Positions 31,948-40,808 of a stretch of DNA of 64,000 nucleotides are shown here, piece after piece (within the stretch, counting starts at the first letter, position 1; every line of letters begins with the position of its first letter). This DNA is from Pseudomonas canadensis (GTDB lineage Bacteria > Pseudomonadota > Gammaproteobacteria > Pseudomonadales > Pseudomonadaceae). The notes beneath the pieces were generated by a model, which searched no databases, had not been told where the DNA came from, and saw only the letters and a list, made by a program, of their open reading frames with translations. The translations under genes and the position numbers were made by a program. The stretch is from the NCBI RefSeq assembly GCF_000503215.1, contig NZ_AYTD01000001.1, forward strand, positions 372,001-436,000, given 5' to 3'.

Positions 31948-33753
31948 ATGACCGACTCCAGTCCGAGCGCAAGCCCTTCGAGCTTGAAAATATACTTCCG
32001 CCTGCTCAGTTACGTTAAGCCCTACGCCGGCTTGTTCGCGCTGAGCATCGTCGGATTTCTGATTTTCGCGTCGACCCAGCCAATGCTGGGGTACATCCTC
32101 AAGTACTTCGTCGACGGCCTTTCCAATCCTGAAGCCGTGCTGTTCCCCAGCGTGCCATTCCTGCGGGACCTGCAATTGCTGCAGGCCGTGCCGTTGCTGA
32201 TCATCCTGATTGCCGCCTGGCAGGGCCTCGGTTCGTTCCTTGGCAACTACCTGCTGGCCAAGGTTTCCCTGGGTCTGGTGCACGACCTGCGGGTGCAGTT
32301 GTTCAACAACCTGCTGACACTGCCAAACCGCTACTTCGACAACCACAACTCCGGGCACCTGATTTCCCGTATCACCTTCAACGTGACCATGGTCACGGGC
32401 GCGGCCACTGACGCTATTAAAGTGGTGATTCGCGAAGGCATGACGGTGATCTTCCTGTTCGCCTCGCTGCTGTACATGAACTGGCGCCTGACGCTGGTGA
32501 TGATCGCCATCCTGCCGTTGATTGCAGTGATGGTGAGCACGGCCAGCAAGAAATTTCGCAAGCAGAGCAAGAAGATCCAGGTGGCCATGGGCGACGTGAC
32601 CCACGTCGCGTCGGAGACCATCCAGGGCTATCGCGTGGTGCGCAGCTTTGGTGGCGAAGTCTACGAGGAAAAACGTTTCCTCAAGGCCAGCCAGAGCAAC
32701 ACCGACAAGCAACTGCGCATGACCCGTACCGGGGCGATCTATACGCCGGCGCTGCAACTGGTGATCTACACCGCGATGGCGGTGCTGATGTTCCTGGTCC
32801 TTTATCTTCGCGGTGATGCTTCGGCGGGTGACATGGTGGCCTATATCACCTTGGCCGGCCTGTTGCCCAAGCCGATTCGCCAGCTTTCGGAAGTCAGCTC
32901 GACGATTCAGAAGGGCGTGGCAGGCGCCGAAAGCATTTTTGAACAGCTGGACGAAGAGGTCGAAGTTGACCGCGGCACGATCGAGCGTGAAAAAGTCAGC
33001 GGTCGTCTTGACGTACGCAACCTCAATTTCACCTACCCAGGCACCGAACGCCATGTGCTCAAGGACATCAGCTTTACCGCCGAGCCTGGGCAGATGATCG
33101 CCCTGGTAGGGCGTTCGGGCAGTGGCAAATCGACCCTGGCCAGCCTGATCCCGCGTTTCTATCATCATGAAAGCGGCGAGATCCTGCTGGACGGCGTCGA
33201 GATCGAAAATTACAAGCTGCTCAACCTGCGCAAGCACATCGCCCAGGTGACCCAGCACGTGACGCTGTTCAGCGACACCGTGACCAACAACATCGCCTAC
33301 GGCGACCTGGCGGGTGCACCTCGGGCGGACGTTGAAGCCGCCGCGGCGGATGCCAATGCCAAGGACTTCATCGACCAGTTGCCCAAGGGCTTCGACACCC
33401 AGGTCGGCGAAAACGGCGTGTTGCTGTCCGGCGGCCAACGCCAGCGCCTGGCGATTGCCCGTGCCCTGCTCAAGAACGCGCCGTTGCTGATTCTCGACGA
33501 GGCCACCTCGGCCCTCGACACCGAGTCCGAGCGCCACATTCAGGCGGCGCTGGACAAGGTCATGCAAGGTCGCACCACGCTGGTGATCGCGCACCGTTTG
33601 TCCACCATCGAGAAAGCTGACCTGATCCTAGTGATGGATGACGGTCGGATTGTCGAGCGTGGCACTCACGGCGAACTGTTGGCCCAGAACGGCTACTACG
33701 CCCGCCTGCATGCCATGGGGCTGGATGCGCCTGTTTCCGCCGACATCACCTGA
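31948..33753 (+). CDS. msbA: Lipid A-core flippase MsbA
   Basis: Half-size ABC exporter that flips lipid A-core across the inner membrane using ATP. 601 residues. Six membrane helices lie in the first 320 residues. The nucleotide-binding domain shows Walker A GRSGSGKST, signature LSGGQRQR, Walker B LLILDEAT and the H-loop AHRLS. The start at 31948 gives MTDSSPSASPSSLKIYFRLL, as in P. aeruginosa MsbA. The frame is open further upstream without homology. It is divergent from waaL and followed by a REPIN and hldE. Confidence 0.97.
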   Translation: MTDSSPSASPSSLKIYFRLLSYVKPYAGLFALSIVGFLIFASTQPMLGYILKYFVDGLSNPEAVLFPSVPFLRDLQLLQAVPLLIILIAAWQGLGSFLGNYLLAKVSLGLVHDLRVQLFNNLLTLPNRYFDNHNSGHLISRITFNVTMVTGAATDAIKVVIREGMTVIFLFASLLYMNWRLTLVMIAILPLIAVMVSTASKKFRKQSKKIQVAMGDVTHVASETIQGYRVVRSFGGEVYEEKRFLKASQSNTDKQLRMTRTGAIYTPALQLVIYTAMAVLMFLVLYLRGDASAGDMVAYITLAGLLPKPIRQLSEVSSTIQKGVAGAESIFEQLDEEVEVDRGTIEREKVSGRLDVRNLNFTYPGTERHVLKDISFTAEPGQMIALVGRSGSGKSTLASLIPRFYHHESGEILLDGVEIENYKLLNLRKHIAQVTQHVTLFSDTVTNNIAYGDLAGAPRADVEAAAADANAKDFIDQLPKGFDTQVGENGVLLSGGQRQRLAIARALLKNAPLLILDEATSALDTESERHIQAALDKVMQGRTTLVIAHRLSTIEKADLILVMDDGRIVERGTHGELLAQNGYYARLHAMGLDAPVSADIT

Positions 33754-33761
33754 GCCTCCCT

Positions 33762-33844
33762 TGTAGGAGCCGGCTTGCCGGCGATGAGCGCTTAAAGTCC
33801 ATCGCTGACTTGAGGCCGCCATCGCCGGCAAGCCGGCTCCTACA
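33762..33844. repeat. REPIN-like inverted repeat between msbA and hldE
   Basis: Arms TGTAGGAGCCGGCTTGCC and GGCAAGCCGGCTCCTACA, nearly perfect, are separated by about 40 bases. It starts nine bases after the msbA stop and could stabilise that mRNA end. Confidence 0.88.
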
Positions 33845-33922
33845 TTGCAAATCCCTCCCGCAATCCTCCTGTAACCCTGTGCTAATATCGCGCCCCTGTT
33901 CATTTTGTATGTGGGTTGCTCC

Positions 33923-35347
33923 ATGAAGTTGTCCATGCCGCGATTCGATCAAGCCCCTGTCTTGGTGGTCGGCGATGTCATGCTCGACCGTTACTGGCAT
34001 GGCGGTACCTCACGGATTTCCCCTGAGGCGCCGGTACCGGTAGTCAAGGTCGAGCAAATCGAAGACCGTCCAGGCGGCGCTGCCAACGTTGCCCTCAATA
34101 TTGCCGCCCTCGGCGCCCCGGCCTCCCTGGTGGGTGTGACCGGCGACGATGAAGCCGCCGACAGCCTGGCCAATAGCCTGCGCGGTGCTGGCGTGCGCGC
34201 GCTGTTCCAGCGCATTGCCCACCAGCCGACCATCGTCAAGCTGCGGGTCATGAGCCGGCACCAGCAATTGCTGCGTATCGATTTCGAAGAACCCTTCAGC
34301 ACCGACGCCCTCGCCCTCAGTAGCCAGGTCGACCAGTTGCTCGAAGGCATCAAGGTGCTGGTGTTGTCCGACTACGGCAAAGGCGCCTTGAAGAATCACC
34401 AGGAACTGATCCAGGCCGCCAAGGCCAAGGGCATTCCGGTATTGGCCGATCCCAAGGGCAAGGACTTCTCGATTTATCGCGGAGCCAGCCTGATCACGCC
34501 GAATCTCAGCGAATTTGAAGCCATCGTCGGCGGTTGCACCGATGAGCACGACTTGGTGACCAAGGGCGCGGCGTTGATGGCCGACCTCGACCTGGGCGCC
34601 TTGCTGGTGACCCGTGGCGAGCACGGCATGACCTTGCTGCGTCCCGGCCACCCGGCGATGCACCTGCCGGCACGTGCCCGTGAAGTGTTCGACGTTACCG
34701 GCGCCGGCGACACCGTGATCTCCACCCTGGCCGCCTCGATTGCGGCGGGCGAAGAACTGCCCCACGCCGTGGCCCTGGCCAACCTGGCGGCGGGCATTGT
34801 GGTGGGCAAATTGGGTACTGCTGCCATCAGCGCGCCTGAGTTGCGTCGTGCGATCCAGCGCTCCGAAGGTTCGGAACGCGGTGTGCTGACCATCGAGCAA
34901 CTGCTGCTGGCGATTGACGATGCCCGCGCCCATGGCGAAAGCATTGTGTTCACCAATGGCTGCTTCGACATCCTGCACGCTGGTCATGTGACTTACCTGG
35001 AGCAAGCAAGCGCCCAAGGCGACCGCCTGATCGTGGCGGTCAACGATGACGCTTCGGTGAGTCGCCTGAAAGGCCCTGGCCGTCCGATCAACAGCGTCGA
35101 CCGTCGCATGGCGGTGCTGGCTGGCCTGGGCGCGGTGGACTGGGTGATCAGCTTCCCTGAAGCGACCCCGGAAAACCTGCTGGCCCAGGTCAAGCCGGAC
35201 GTTCTGGTCAAGGGTGGCGATTACTCCGTCGACCAGGTCGTAGGGGCGGATATCGTCAGCGCCTACGGCGGCAAGGTCAAAGTGCTGGGCCTGGTCGAGA
35301 ACAGCTCGACCACCGCCATTGTCGAGAAGATCCGCAACAATGAGTAA
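33923..35347 (+). CDS. hldE: Bifunctional heptose kinase / adenylyltransferase HldE
   Basis: Makes ADP-D-glycero-beta-D-manno-heptose, the precursor used by waaC and waaF. 474 residues. The N-terminal ribokinase-type domain (about 1-320) has MLDRYWHGGTSRISPEAPVP, GGAANVALNIAALGA and the catalytic motif DVTGAGDTVIS. The C-terminal cytidylyltransferase-like domain (about 340-474) has TNGCFDILHAGHVTYL. The start at 33923 gives MKLSMPRFDQAPVLVVGD, as in P. aeruginosa; the upstream in-frame ATG at 33905 is less likely. It overlaps the following epimerase gene by eight bases. Confidence 0.97.
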   Translation: MKLSMPRFDQAPVLVVGDVMLDRYWHGGTSRISPEAPVPVVKVEQIEDRPGGAANVALNIAALGAPASLVGVTGDDEAADSLANSLRGAGVRALFQRIAHQPTIVKLRVMSRHQQLLRIDFEEPFSTDALALSSQVDQLLEGIKVLVLSDYGKGALKNHQELIQAAKAKGIPVLADPKGKDFSIYRGASLITPNLSEFEAIVGGCTDEHDLVTKGAALMADLDLGALLVTRGEHGMTLLRPGHPAMHLPARAREVFDVTGAGDTVISTLAASIAAGEELPHAVALANLAAGIVVGKLGTAAISAPELRRAIQRSEGSERGVLTIEQLLLAIDDARAHGESIVFTNGCFDILHAGHVTYLEQASAQGDRLIVAVNDDASVSRLKGPGRPINSVDRRMAVLAGLGAVDWVISFPEATPENLLAQVKPDVLVKGGDYSVDQVVGADIVSAYGGKVKVLGLVENSSTTAIVEKIRNNE

Positions 35348-36275
35348 CGCTGATAAGTGGGTCCTGATCACCGGCGGTGCCGGCTTTATCGGTTCGCACC
35401 TGGTCGATGCTCTGCTTGCCAAAGGCTATGGCGTGCGAGTGCTGGATAACCTGTCCACCGGCAAGGGCAGCAATTTGCCGCTGGACAATCCACGCGTCGA
35501 ACTGCTGGAAGGTGATGTGGCCGATGCCGAGCTGGTGGCCCGTGCCGCTGTCGGCGCAACGGCGGTGGTGCACCTGGCGGCAGTGGCCTCGGTGCAGGCC
35601 TCGGTGGATGATCCGGTCAGCACGCACCAGAGCAATTTCGTCGGCACCTTGAATGTCTGCGAAGCCATGCGCAAGGCCGGCGTAAAACGCGTGGTGTATG
35701 CCTCCAGCGCGGCGGTCTATGGCAACAATGGCGAAGGCGCTTCGATTGACGAAGACACCACCAAGGCGCCGTTGACGCCCTATGCGTCCGACAAGCTGGC
35801 CAGTGAGTTCTACTTCGACTTCTACCGTCGCCAGCATGGCCTGGAACCGGTGATCTTCCGCTTCTTCAATATCTTCGGGCCCCGCCAGGACCCGTCATCG
35901 CCGTATTCCGGCGTGATCAGCATCTTCAGCGAACGCGTGCAGCAGGGCGTGCCGATTGCCGTGTTTGGCGATGGCGAGCAAACCCGTGACTTCATGTACG
36001 TGGAAGACCTGGTGGACGTGTTGGTGCAGGCCATCGAAGCGCCGGACGCACCGGTGGGAGCGATCAACGTGGGCTGGAACCGCACGACCACCCTCAAGCA
36101 GGTGCTGCAGGCGTTGGAAGAAATTGTCGGCAAGTTGCCGACGGTGACTTACGGGCCGGCGCGTTCCGGGGATATTCGCCACTCGCGGGCGAATAACCAG
36201 CGCTTGCTGGCGAGCTTCAAGTTGCCCGAGCCCACACCGTTGAAGGTCGGGCTGGAACGCTTGCTCGAAGGCTGA
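35340..36275 (+). CDS. NAD-dependent sugar epimerase, extended SDR family
   Basis: 311 residues from the ATG overlapping hldE. The Rossmann NAD motif GGAGFIGSHL is at residues 12-21. A catalytic Tyr-x3-Lys is present as YASDK, with SSAAVYG supplying the upstream Ser. FNIFGPRQDPSSPYSGVIS and RDFMYVEDLVD are typical of UDP-glucose/UDP-GlcNAc 4-epimerases (GalE/WbpP group). Coupling to hldE suggests a role in supplying a sugar for LPS. The exact substrate cannot be read from sequence. Codon use resembles the neighbours. Confidence 0.85.
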   Translation: MSNADKWVLITGGAGFIGSHLVDALLAKGYGVRVLDNLSTGKGSNLPLDNPRVELLEGDVADAELVARAAVGATAVVHLAAVASVQASVDDPVSTHQSNFVGTLNVCEAMRKAGVKRVVYASSAAVYGNNGEGASIDEDTTKAPLTPYASDKLASEFYFDFYRRQHGLEPVIFRFFNIFGPRQDPSSPYSGVISIFSERVQQGVPIAVFGDGEQTRDFMYVEDLVDVLVQAIEAPDAPVGAINVGWNRTTTLKQVLQALEEIVGKLPTVTYGPARSGDIRHSRANNQRLLASFKLPEPTPLKVGLERLLEG

Positions 36276-36286
36276 ACGCAATCAAA

Positions 36287-36314
36287 TGTGGGAGCTGGCT
36301 GGCCAGCTTCCACA
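36287..36314. repeat. Solitary collapsed REP palindrome
   Basis: A 28-base hairpin with ends TGTGGGAGCTGG and CCAGCTTCCACA and a four-base loop. It looks like a REP doublet whose middle has been deleted, joining the two arms. It lies between the convergent epimerase and 36342-37301 genes and may act as a terminator stem. Confidence 0.65.
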
Positions 36315-36341
36315 ATAGCCAGTTCCCATATCGCGTTGGCG

Positions 36342-37301
36342 TCAGGCCTTGGCTTTTTTCTTGGGCACAATCTTGCGCAGTACCCGCTGTGCCAAGCGCT
36401 TCAATTTCGACTCTTTCTCCGGCTCCGCCAAGCCCTGCTGGCGTAGCCAATCCTTCCAGCGAATCCGCTCCTCACGCACCAGCCAGCCTTCCTGCTGGGC
36501 GAAGCTTTCCGCCAGGTACAAACCCCGTGTACTCGCCGGGTACAGCTGGTCTTTCTTGACGGTGTACAGCTCGGCCAGAGGCTGGCCGTCTTTCAACGGC
36601 ATCAGGTACAGGTCAGGACGCTGGCGGTCCAGGCGTGCCACCAGTTGATCGCCTTCCAGGCGCTCGTCCACATGGAACAGGCTCAGGGACTTGGCTTCCT
36701 TGGGCACTTCCAGACGCAGGTCATAGATCAGTTGCAGGGAGGCGGTGGGCAGGTGCACATAAGCGCGTGGGCGCTCGATCAATTGGGTGGTGGCGCAACG
36801 TACCGGGCGGGCGGCACCGGACAGCGGGCTGAGGCGAAAGGGCAGGGCTTCACGGTAATGCAGCGCTGCGGAATAGGGCGCGGGTAGCCAGGTGTCGTTG
36901 AAGCGTCCGCCCAGCCAGCCTTCCGGCGTCTCCAGCAGGCACTCTTCGGCGATTTCCTGGATGGCGGTGTGCAGCGGCAGGTTCAGTTCATGGGCGGGCA
37001 CGTAGCCGGAGATCAGCTTGAGCACCACATCGCCACGGTCCTGGCGGCGTTGGCGCACCAGCACCCAGTAATCGCGGTTCTGCCAGTGCAAAGTCAGGCG
37101 AACCGATACGCCGAGGTTGGCCAGTTCCAGGGCGAAACGTTCTGGGTCGGCCACTTCCACCGGTTTGCGCCGTTGCAGGGTCTGGGCAAAGTTGAGCGGC
37201 ATTCCGACGCTCTGGTAACTCAGGCCTTCGGGGGTGGCTTCGACGTGCAGCGGCAGTGTCTTGAAGTTGCTGGGGTTTTTTCTTATGAGCGTTCGCGGCA
37301 T
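36342..37301 (-). CDS. Conserved protein of unknown function (PA4993-like)
   Basis: 319 residues from ATG at 37301, chosen because AAGGAG lies six bases upstream; the frame extends 14 codons further to 37343. No transport or ATPase motif is visible, although relatives are sometimes labelled as metal ABC transporter ATPases. The C-terminus is strongly basic (ESKLKRLAQRVLRKIVPKKK), and the central region contains many Leu/Pro-rich strands. The next gene upstream is the aldo/keto reductase at 37343, with a gap of about 40 bases, so the two are probably co-transcribed. Function unknown. Confidence 0.78.
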   Translation of the reverse strand: MPRTLIRKNPSNFKTLPLHVEATPEGLSYQSVGMPLNFAQTLQRRKPVEVADPERFALELANLGVSVRLTLHWQNRDYWVLVRQRRQDRGDVVLKLISGYVPAHELNLPLHTAIQEIAEECLLETPEGWLGGRFNDTWLPAPYSAALHYREALPFRLSPLSGAARPVRCATTQLIERPRAYVHLPTASLQLIYDLRLEVPKEAKSLSLFHVDERLEGDQLVARLDRQRPDLYLMPLKDGQPLAELYTVKKDQLYPASTRGLYLAESFAQQEGWLVREERIRWKDWLRQQGLAEPEKESKLKRLAQRVLRKIVPKKKAKA

Positions 37302-37342
37302 GTCGGCTCCTTCTTGCGACGGGGTCGGCCGCATGGGCGGCA

Positions 37343-38155
37343 TCAGAGTTGACGAATGACCTGGGCAGCGGTCGCCACGTTATGGGCCAGGTGCAGCGGA
37401 TTAATGGTCCCGACAATAGCACTGGCGACGCCCGTTTGCGCAAACAACAGCATGAAACTCGCACGAATTGGATCCATTCCAGGCTCCAGGCAAACATGGC
37501 CACTGGCCAAGGCCTTTTTCACCAGGATGCCTTTGCCGTGGACCGCCGCATAATCAATGACGGCTTTCTCGGCCTGTTCGTTCAAATTGTAGGTGACCAT
37601 GGCGCAATCGCCCTGTTCCAGAGCCTTCACCCCGCCTTCGACGGTTTTGCCGGAGAAGCCGAAACCACGGATCTTGCCTGCCTTTTTCAGCTCGGCCAGG
37701 GTCTGGTAGACCTCACAGTCGTTGAGGATATGCAGGTCGTTACCGTCGGAGTGCACCAGCACCAGGTCGATAAAATCGGTTTCAAGTCGTTTCAAACTGC
37801 GCTCGATCGACAGGCGGGTGTGGGCCGCGCTGAAGTCGTGACTGGACAGGCCATTTTCGAACTCTTCACCGACCTTGCTGACAATCACCCAGTCCTGGCG
37901 TTGACCGCGCAACAGTGGCCCCAGGCGTTCCTCGCTCATGCCATAGGCCGGCGCGGTGTCGATCAGGTTGATGCCCAGTTCGCGTGCCTGTCGCAATAGC
38001 ATGCGCGCCTCGTCGTCACCAGGAATCTGGAAGCCGCTGGGGTACTTTACCCCTTGGTCGCGGCCCAGCTTGACGGTACCCAGGCCCAGTGGCGAGACCA
38101 TCAGGCCGGTGCTGCCCAGGGGGCGATGCAGGTCGTGCAGGGTGGGCAGGCTCAT
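37343..38155 (-). CDS. Aldo/keto reductase family oxidoreductase
   Basis: 270 residues, TIM-barrel NADPH-dependent reductase. Family residues seen are D-x3-Y in IDTAPAYGMSEERLG (catalytic Asp and Tyr), a Lys in VIVSKVGEEF, and VHSDGNDL for the His. The C-terminal cofactor-binding block contains GILVKKALASGHV. It overlaps the upstream FAD oxidoreductase gene by four bases, so the two are translationally coupled. It matches PAO1 PA4992 by position. The substrate is unknown. Confidence 0.88.
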   Translation of the reverse strand: MSLPTLHDLHRPLGSTGLMVSPLGLGTVKLGRDQGVKYPSGFQIPGDDEARMLLRQARELGINLIDTAPAYGMSEERLGPLLRGQRQDWVIVSKVGEEFENGLSSHDFSAAHTRLSIERSLKRLETDFIDLVLVHSDGNDLHILNDCEVYQTLAELKKAGKIRGFGFSGKTVEGGVKALEQGDCAMVTYNLNEQAEKAVIDYAAVHGKGILVKKALASGHVCLEPGMDPIRASFMLLFAQTGVASAIVGTINPLHLAHNVATAAQVIRQL

Positions 38156-39327
38156 GGCAACAGTTGCTCCCAGGCAGGTACGCCGATGGCGGGTTTTGGC
38201 AGGTCGGGCAGGGGCTCGCTGGCGCTTGGGCGGATGCCGTCACGTTCCAGGCTGGTGATCACCCGATCGGCGAAGTCCGGCGCCAGGGCCAGTTTGGTCG
38301 GCCAGCCCACCAACAGGCGGCCTTCCTCGGCGATGAAGGCGTTGTCGGGACGGGTCAGGCCCGATTGCAGTGGCTCGGCACGGTCGACCCGCAGGGTAGC
38401 CCACTGGGTTTGGCTCATGTCGATCCACGGCAACAGCTGAGCAAGCTCTTTCTGCGCGGTGGCGATCTGCTCTTCCGGCGTGCGCGCTACGCCGTCGGCT
38501 TCGGCAATGTCGCCGCCCATGTACCACACCCAGTTGCCATCGGCGGCCGGGTGAGTGGTGACGGTAATGCGCGGCTTGGTGCCGCCGCCCAGGCAGTGGG
38601 CGTACAACGGCTTCAGGCCAGGCCCTTTGGCGATGATCATGTGCAGGGGGCGCGTTTGCATCGCCGGCTGGCTCAGGCCCAGCGCGGTCAGCAGATCCGC
38701 CGTGCCCGCGCCGGCACTCAACACGATGCGCTGGGCGCGGATCTCGCGGCCGTCTACTTTCAAACCGATGAGTGTGTTGCCTTCCAGCAAGGGTTCGATG
38801 TGCTGCCCAGCGAGCAAACCATCACCGGCCAGCTGGGCCAGTCGCTTGATCAGGCTCGGTACGTCGATAACCAGCTCTGCCAGGCGATAGACCTTGCCCT
38901 TGAAGCGACGGTCTTGCAGGGCTGGCGGCAGGTCGTCGCCCTTGACCTGATCGACACGGCCGCGCACGGCCTTGCTGGCGAAGAAGCTGGTGAGGTTGCC
39001 AGCAATCGTACCGGGCGACCACAGGTAATGGGCTTCGGACAGCAGGCGCACGCCGGTCAGGTCCAGCTCACCGTTGCCTGCCAGCGCTTCACGCCAGCGG
39101 CGCGGCATGTCGGCAATGGCTTCGGAGGCGCCAGTGAGGGCGCCGTGCAGAGCGTATTTGGCACCGCCGTGAATGATCCCCTGGGACTTCACGCTTTGCC
39201 CGCCACCCAAGGTGGCGCTTTCCACCAACACCGTGGAAAACCCCTGGCGGCGCAGGCGCGCATTCAGCCAGAGGCCGGCAACCCCGGCGCCGACAATCAG
39301 AACGTCGGTGGAAATAACGGATGGCAT
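38152..39327 (-). CDS. FAD-dependent oxidoreductase of the DAO family
   Basis: 391 residues. The FAD-binding dinucleotide fold is at the N-terminus: VLIVGAGVAGLWLNARLRRQG. A DAO-type second FAD contact is SQGIIHGGAKYALHG. QRIVLSAGAG marks the C-terminal half of the Rossmann fold. GAGG-like TGAGG lies seven bases before the ATG. It is the first gene of a three-gene minus-strand unit with the aldo/keto reductase and the 36342-37301 gene. It matches PAO1 PA4991 by position; substrate unknown. Confidence 0.87.
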   Translation of the reverse strand: MPSVISTDVLIVGAGVAGLWLNARLRRQGFSTVLVESATLGGGQSVKSQGIIHGGAKYALHGALTGASEAIADMPRRWREALAGNGELDLTGVRLLSEAHYLWSPGTIAGNLTSFFASKAVRGRVDQVKGDDLPPALQDRRFKGKVYRLAELVIDVPSLIKRLAQLAGDGLLAGQHIEPLLEGNTLIGLKVDGREIRAQRIVLSAGAGTADLLTALGLSQPAMQTRPLHMIIAKGPGLKPLYAHCLGGGTKPRITVTTHPAADGNWVWYMGGDIAEADGVARTPEEQIATAQKELAQLLPWIDMSQTQWATLRVDRAEPLQSGLTRPDNAFIAEEGRLLVGWPTKLALAPDFADRVITSLERDGIRPSASEPLPDLPKPAIGVPAWEQLLP

Positions 39328-39378
39328 GGGCGACCTCAGTGTTCAAGACAAGAGGCGCAGTATACAGGGATCACTATT

Positions 39379-39446
39379 TGTAGGAGCCCGGCTTGCCGGC
39401 GATGGCGTCTGAGAGACCGCCATCGCCGGCAGGCCGGGCTCCTACA
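39379..39446. repeat. REPIN-like inverted repeat
   Basis: Arms TGTAGGAGCCCGGCTTGCC and GGCAGGCCGGGCTCCTACA enclose a short centre of about 30 bases that itself has GATGGCGTCT / inverted GCCATC. It lies between the SMR gene stop and the oxidoreductase start. Confidence 0.85.
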
Positions 39447-39456
39447 GGTGTGTAGT

Positions 39457-39792
39457 TCAGTGCCCGGCGGTTTTCGAGAACAACTGGATCACCACCACAC
39501 CCAGTACAATCAGGCCCATCCCCAGCATCGCCGGGATATCCAACTTCTGCCCGTAGATAAACAGCGCCGCGATGCTCACCATCACGATGCCCATCCCGGC
39601 CCACACGGCGTAGGCCACGCCCACCGGCACCGTACGCACCACCAGCGTCAGCATCCAGAACGCCACGCCGTAGCCGACGATTACCAGCAGCAGTGGGATC
39701 GGCGTGCTCCAGCCCTTGATGGCTTTCATGGAAACGGTGGCGATCACTTCCGAGCAGATGGCAATGGCCAAGTAGTAGTAAGCGACGTTCAT
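39457..39792 (-). CDS. Small multidrug resistance (SMR) transporter
   Basis: 111 residues with four membrane helices, the size and layout of EmrE-type proton-coupled drug exporters that work as dimers. The key membrane glutamate is at E15 in AIAICSEVIATVSMK. The conserved GYGVAFWMLTLVVRTVPVG and AYAVWAGMGIV segments are present. The ATG is preceded by GAGGATTACCCC. It is divergent from a LysR regulator, which may control it. It corresponds to PAO1 PA4990. Substrates are likely quaternary ammonium or similar cations, but this is not shown. Confidence 0.92.
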   Translation of the reverse strand: MNVAYYYLAIAICSEVIATVSMKAIKGWSTPIPLLLVIVGYGVAFWMLTLVVRTVPVGVAYAVWAGMGIVMVSIAALFIYGQKLDIPAMLGMGLIVLGVVVIQLFSKTAGH

Positions 39793-39865
39793 GGGGTAAT
39801 CCTCGGGGTAAAGCGATCAGATAAGGCTGGCATTCTAGAGTCTAATCAGATGGGGTAAAGTCATT

Positions 39866-39888
39866 ACCTATCCGAATAAGAGATAGGT
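39866..39888. promoter_or_regulatory. Inverted repeat, probable LysR operator
   Basis: ACCTATC-N9-GATAGGT, a perfect 7-base inverted repeat ending six bases before the LysR ATG and about 75 bases from the divergent SMR start. Its position suits autorepression and control of the divergent gene, as is common for LysR regulators. Confidence 0.55.
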
Positions 39889-39894
39889 TGAGCC

Positions 39895-40785
39895 ATGAGC
39901 GTGCAGTGGGATCTTGAGCAAATGCGTCTGTTTGTCAGCGTCGCCGAGCAGCGTTCGTTTTCGGCTGTGGCGCGTCAGCAGCGCAAGGCGCAGTCAGCGG
40001 TAAGCAATGCGATCGCGATGCTGGAGGCGGACCTCGGCGTCAGCCTGTTCGAGCGCAGTAGCGGGCGCCAACCACGACTGACCGAAGCCGGCAGCGTGTT
40101 GCTGGAGGAAGCGCGCGAAGTGCTGCGCCAATGTGAGCGGCTCAACGGCCGGGCGCTTTCACTGACGCGCGGCGAAGAGGCGTGTCTGCGCCTGGCCCAG
40201 GATGAGGCCATGTTGTTTCAGCCGGTATTCGACAGCCTGGAGGCGTTGGCGGGCAAATACCCGTTGCTGGAAGTGCAGCTATCCAGCGCCGCCCAGGGCG
40301 ACGTGGCGCGCAAGTTGGTAGAGCGCAAGGCCGACCTGGGTCTGCTGTTCTACCACGACCAGATTCCCGAAGCCCTGGAGCGGCGTGTGGTCGGCAGTGT
40401 GGAGATGGTCACGGTGTGTGGCGTGAATCACCCGCTGGCCAAGGAAAAGTACGTGACGTGCCAGCGCCTGGCGCAGTTCCGCCAGCTACTGATGTCGACC
40501 CAGACCAGTGTCTACCCCGGCAGCGAAGCGGCCAGCCCGTTGGTGTGGCGCGCCGACAGTTTCTACGTGTTGGCCGAGTGGCTGATGAGCGGCCTGGGCT
40601 GGGCCTGGCTGCCCCGACATATCGTGCAGTACCCGACGTATCAACAACAAATGATCGAGTTGGACAGTGAATGGACGCCGCCGGCCCTGGTGGTGGAGTT
40701 GGTCTGGCGCCGCGACGAACACCTGGGACCTGCCGCACGCTTCCTGGCCAAACGATTTGCCGAGTGCTTGCAGGCGATCGACTGA
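39895..40785 (+). CDS. LysR-family transcriptional regulator
   Basis: 296 residues. The N-terminal winged helix-turn-helix spans about 5-65 and includes MRLFVSVAEQRSFSAVARQ and AQSAVSNAIAMLEADLGVSL. The C-terminal periplasmic-binding-like effector domain spans about 95-290. It is transcribed away from the SMR transporter; the shared gap holds a 7-base inverted repeat. waaA follows 23 bases after its stop, so read-through into waaA is possible. It corresponds to PAO1 PA4989. The effector is unknown. Confidence 0.92.
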   Translation: MSVQWDLEQMRLFVSVAEQRSFSAVARQQRKAQSAVSNAIAMLEADLGVSLFERSSGRQPRLTEAGSVLLEEAREVLRQCERLNGRALSLTRGEEACLRLAQDEAMLFQPVFDSLEALAGKYPLLEVQLSSAAQGDVARKLVERKADLGLLFYHDQIPEALERRVVGSVEMVTVCGVNHPLAKEKYVTCQRLAQFRQLLMSTQTSVYPGSEAASPLVWRADSFYVLAEWLMSGLGWAWLPRHIVQYPTYQQQMIELDSEWTPPALVVELVWRRDEHLGPAARFLAKRFAECLQAID

Positions 40786-40808
40786 AAAAGCCGATAAACT
40801 CCGCCGCC

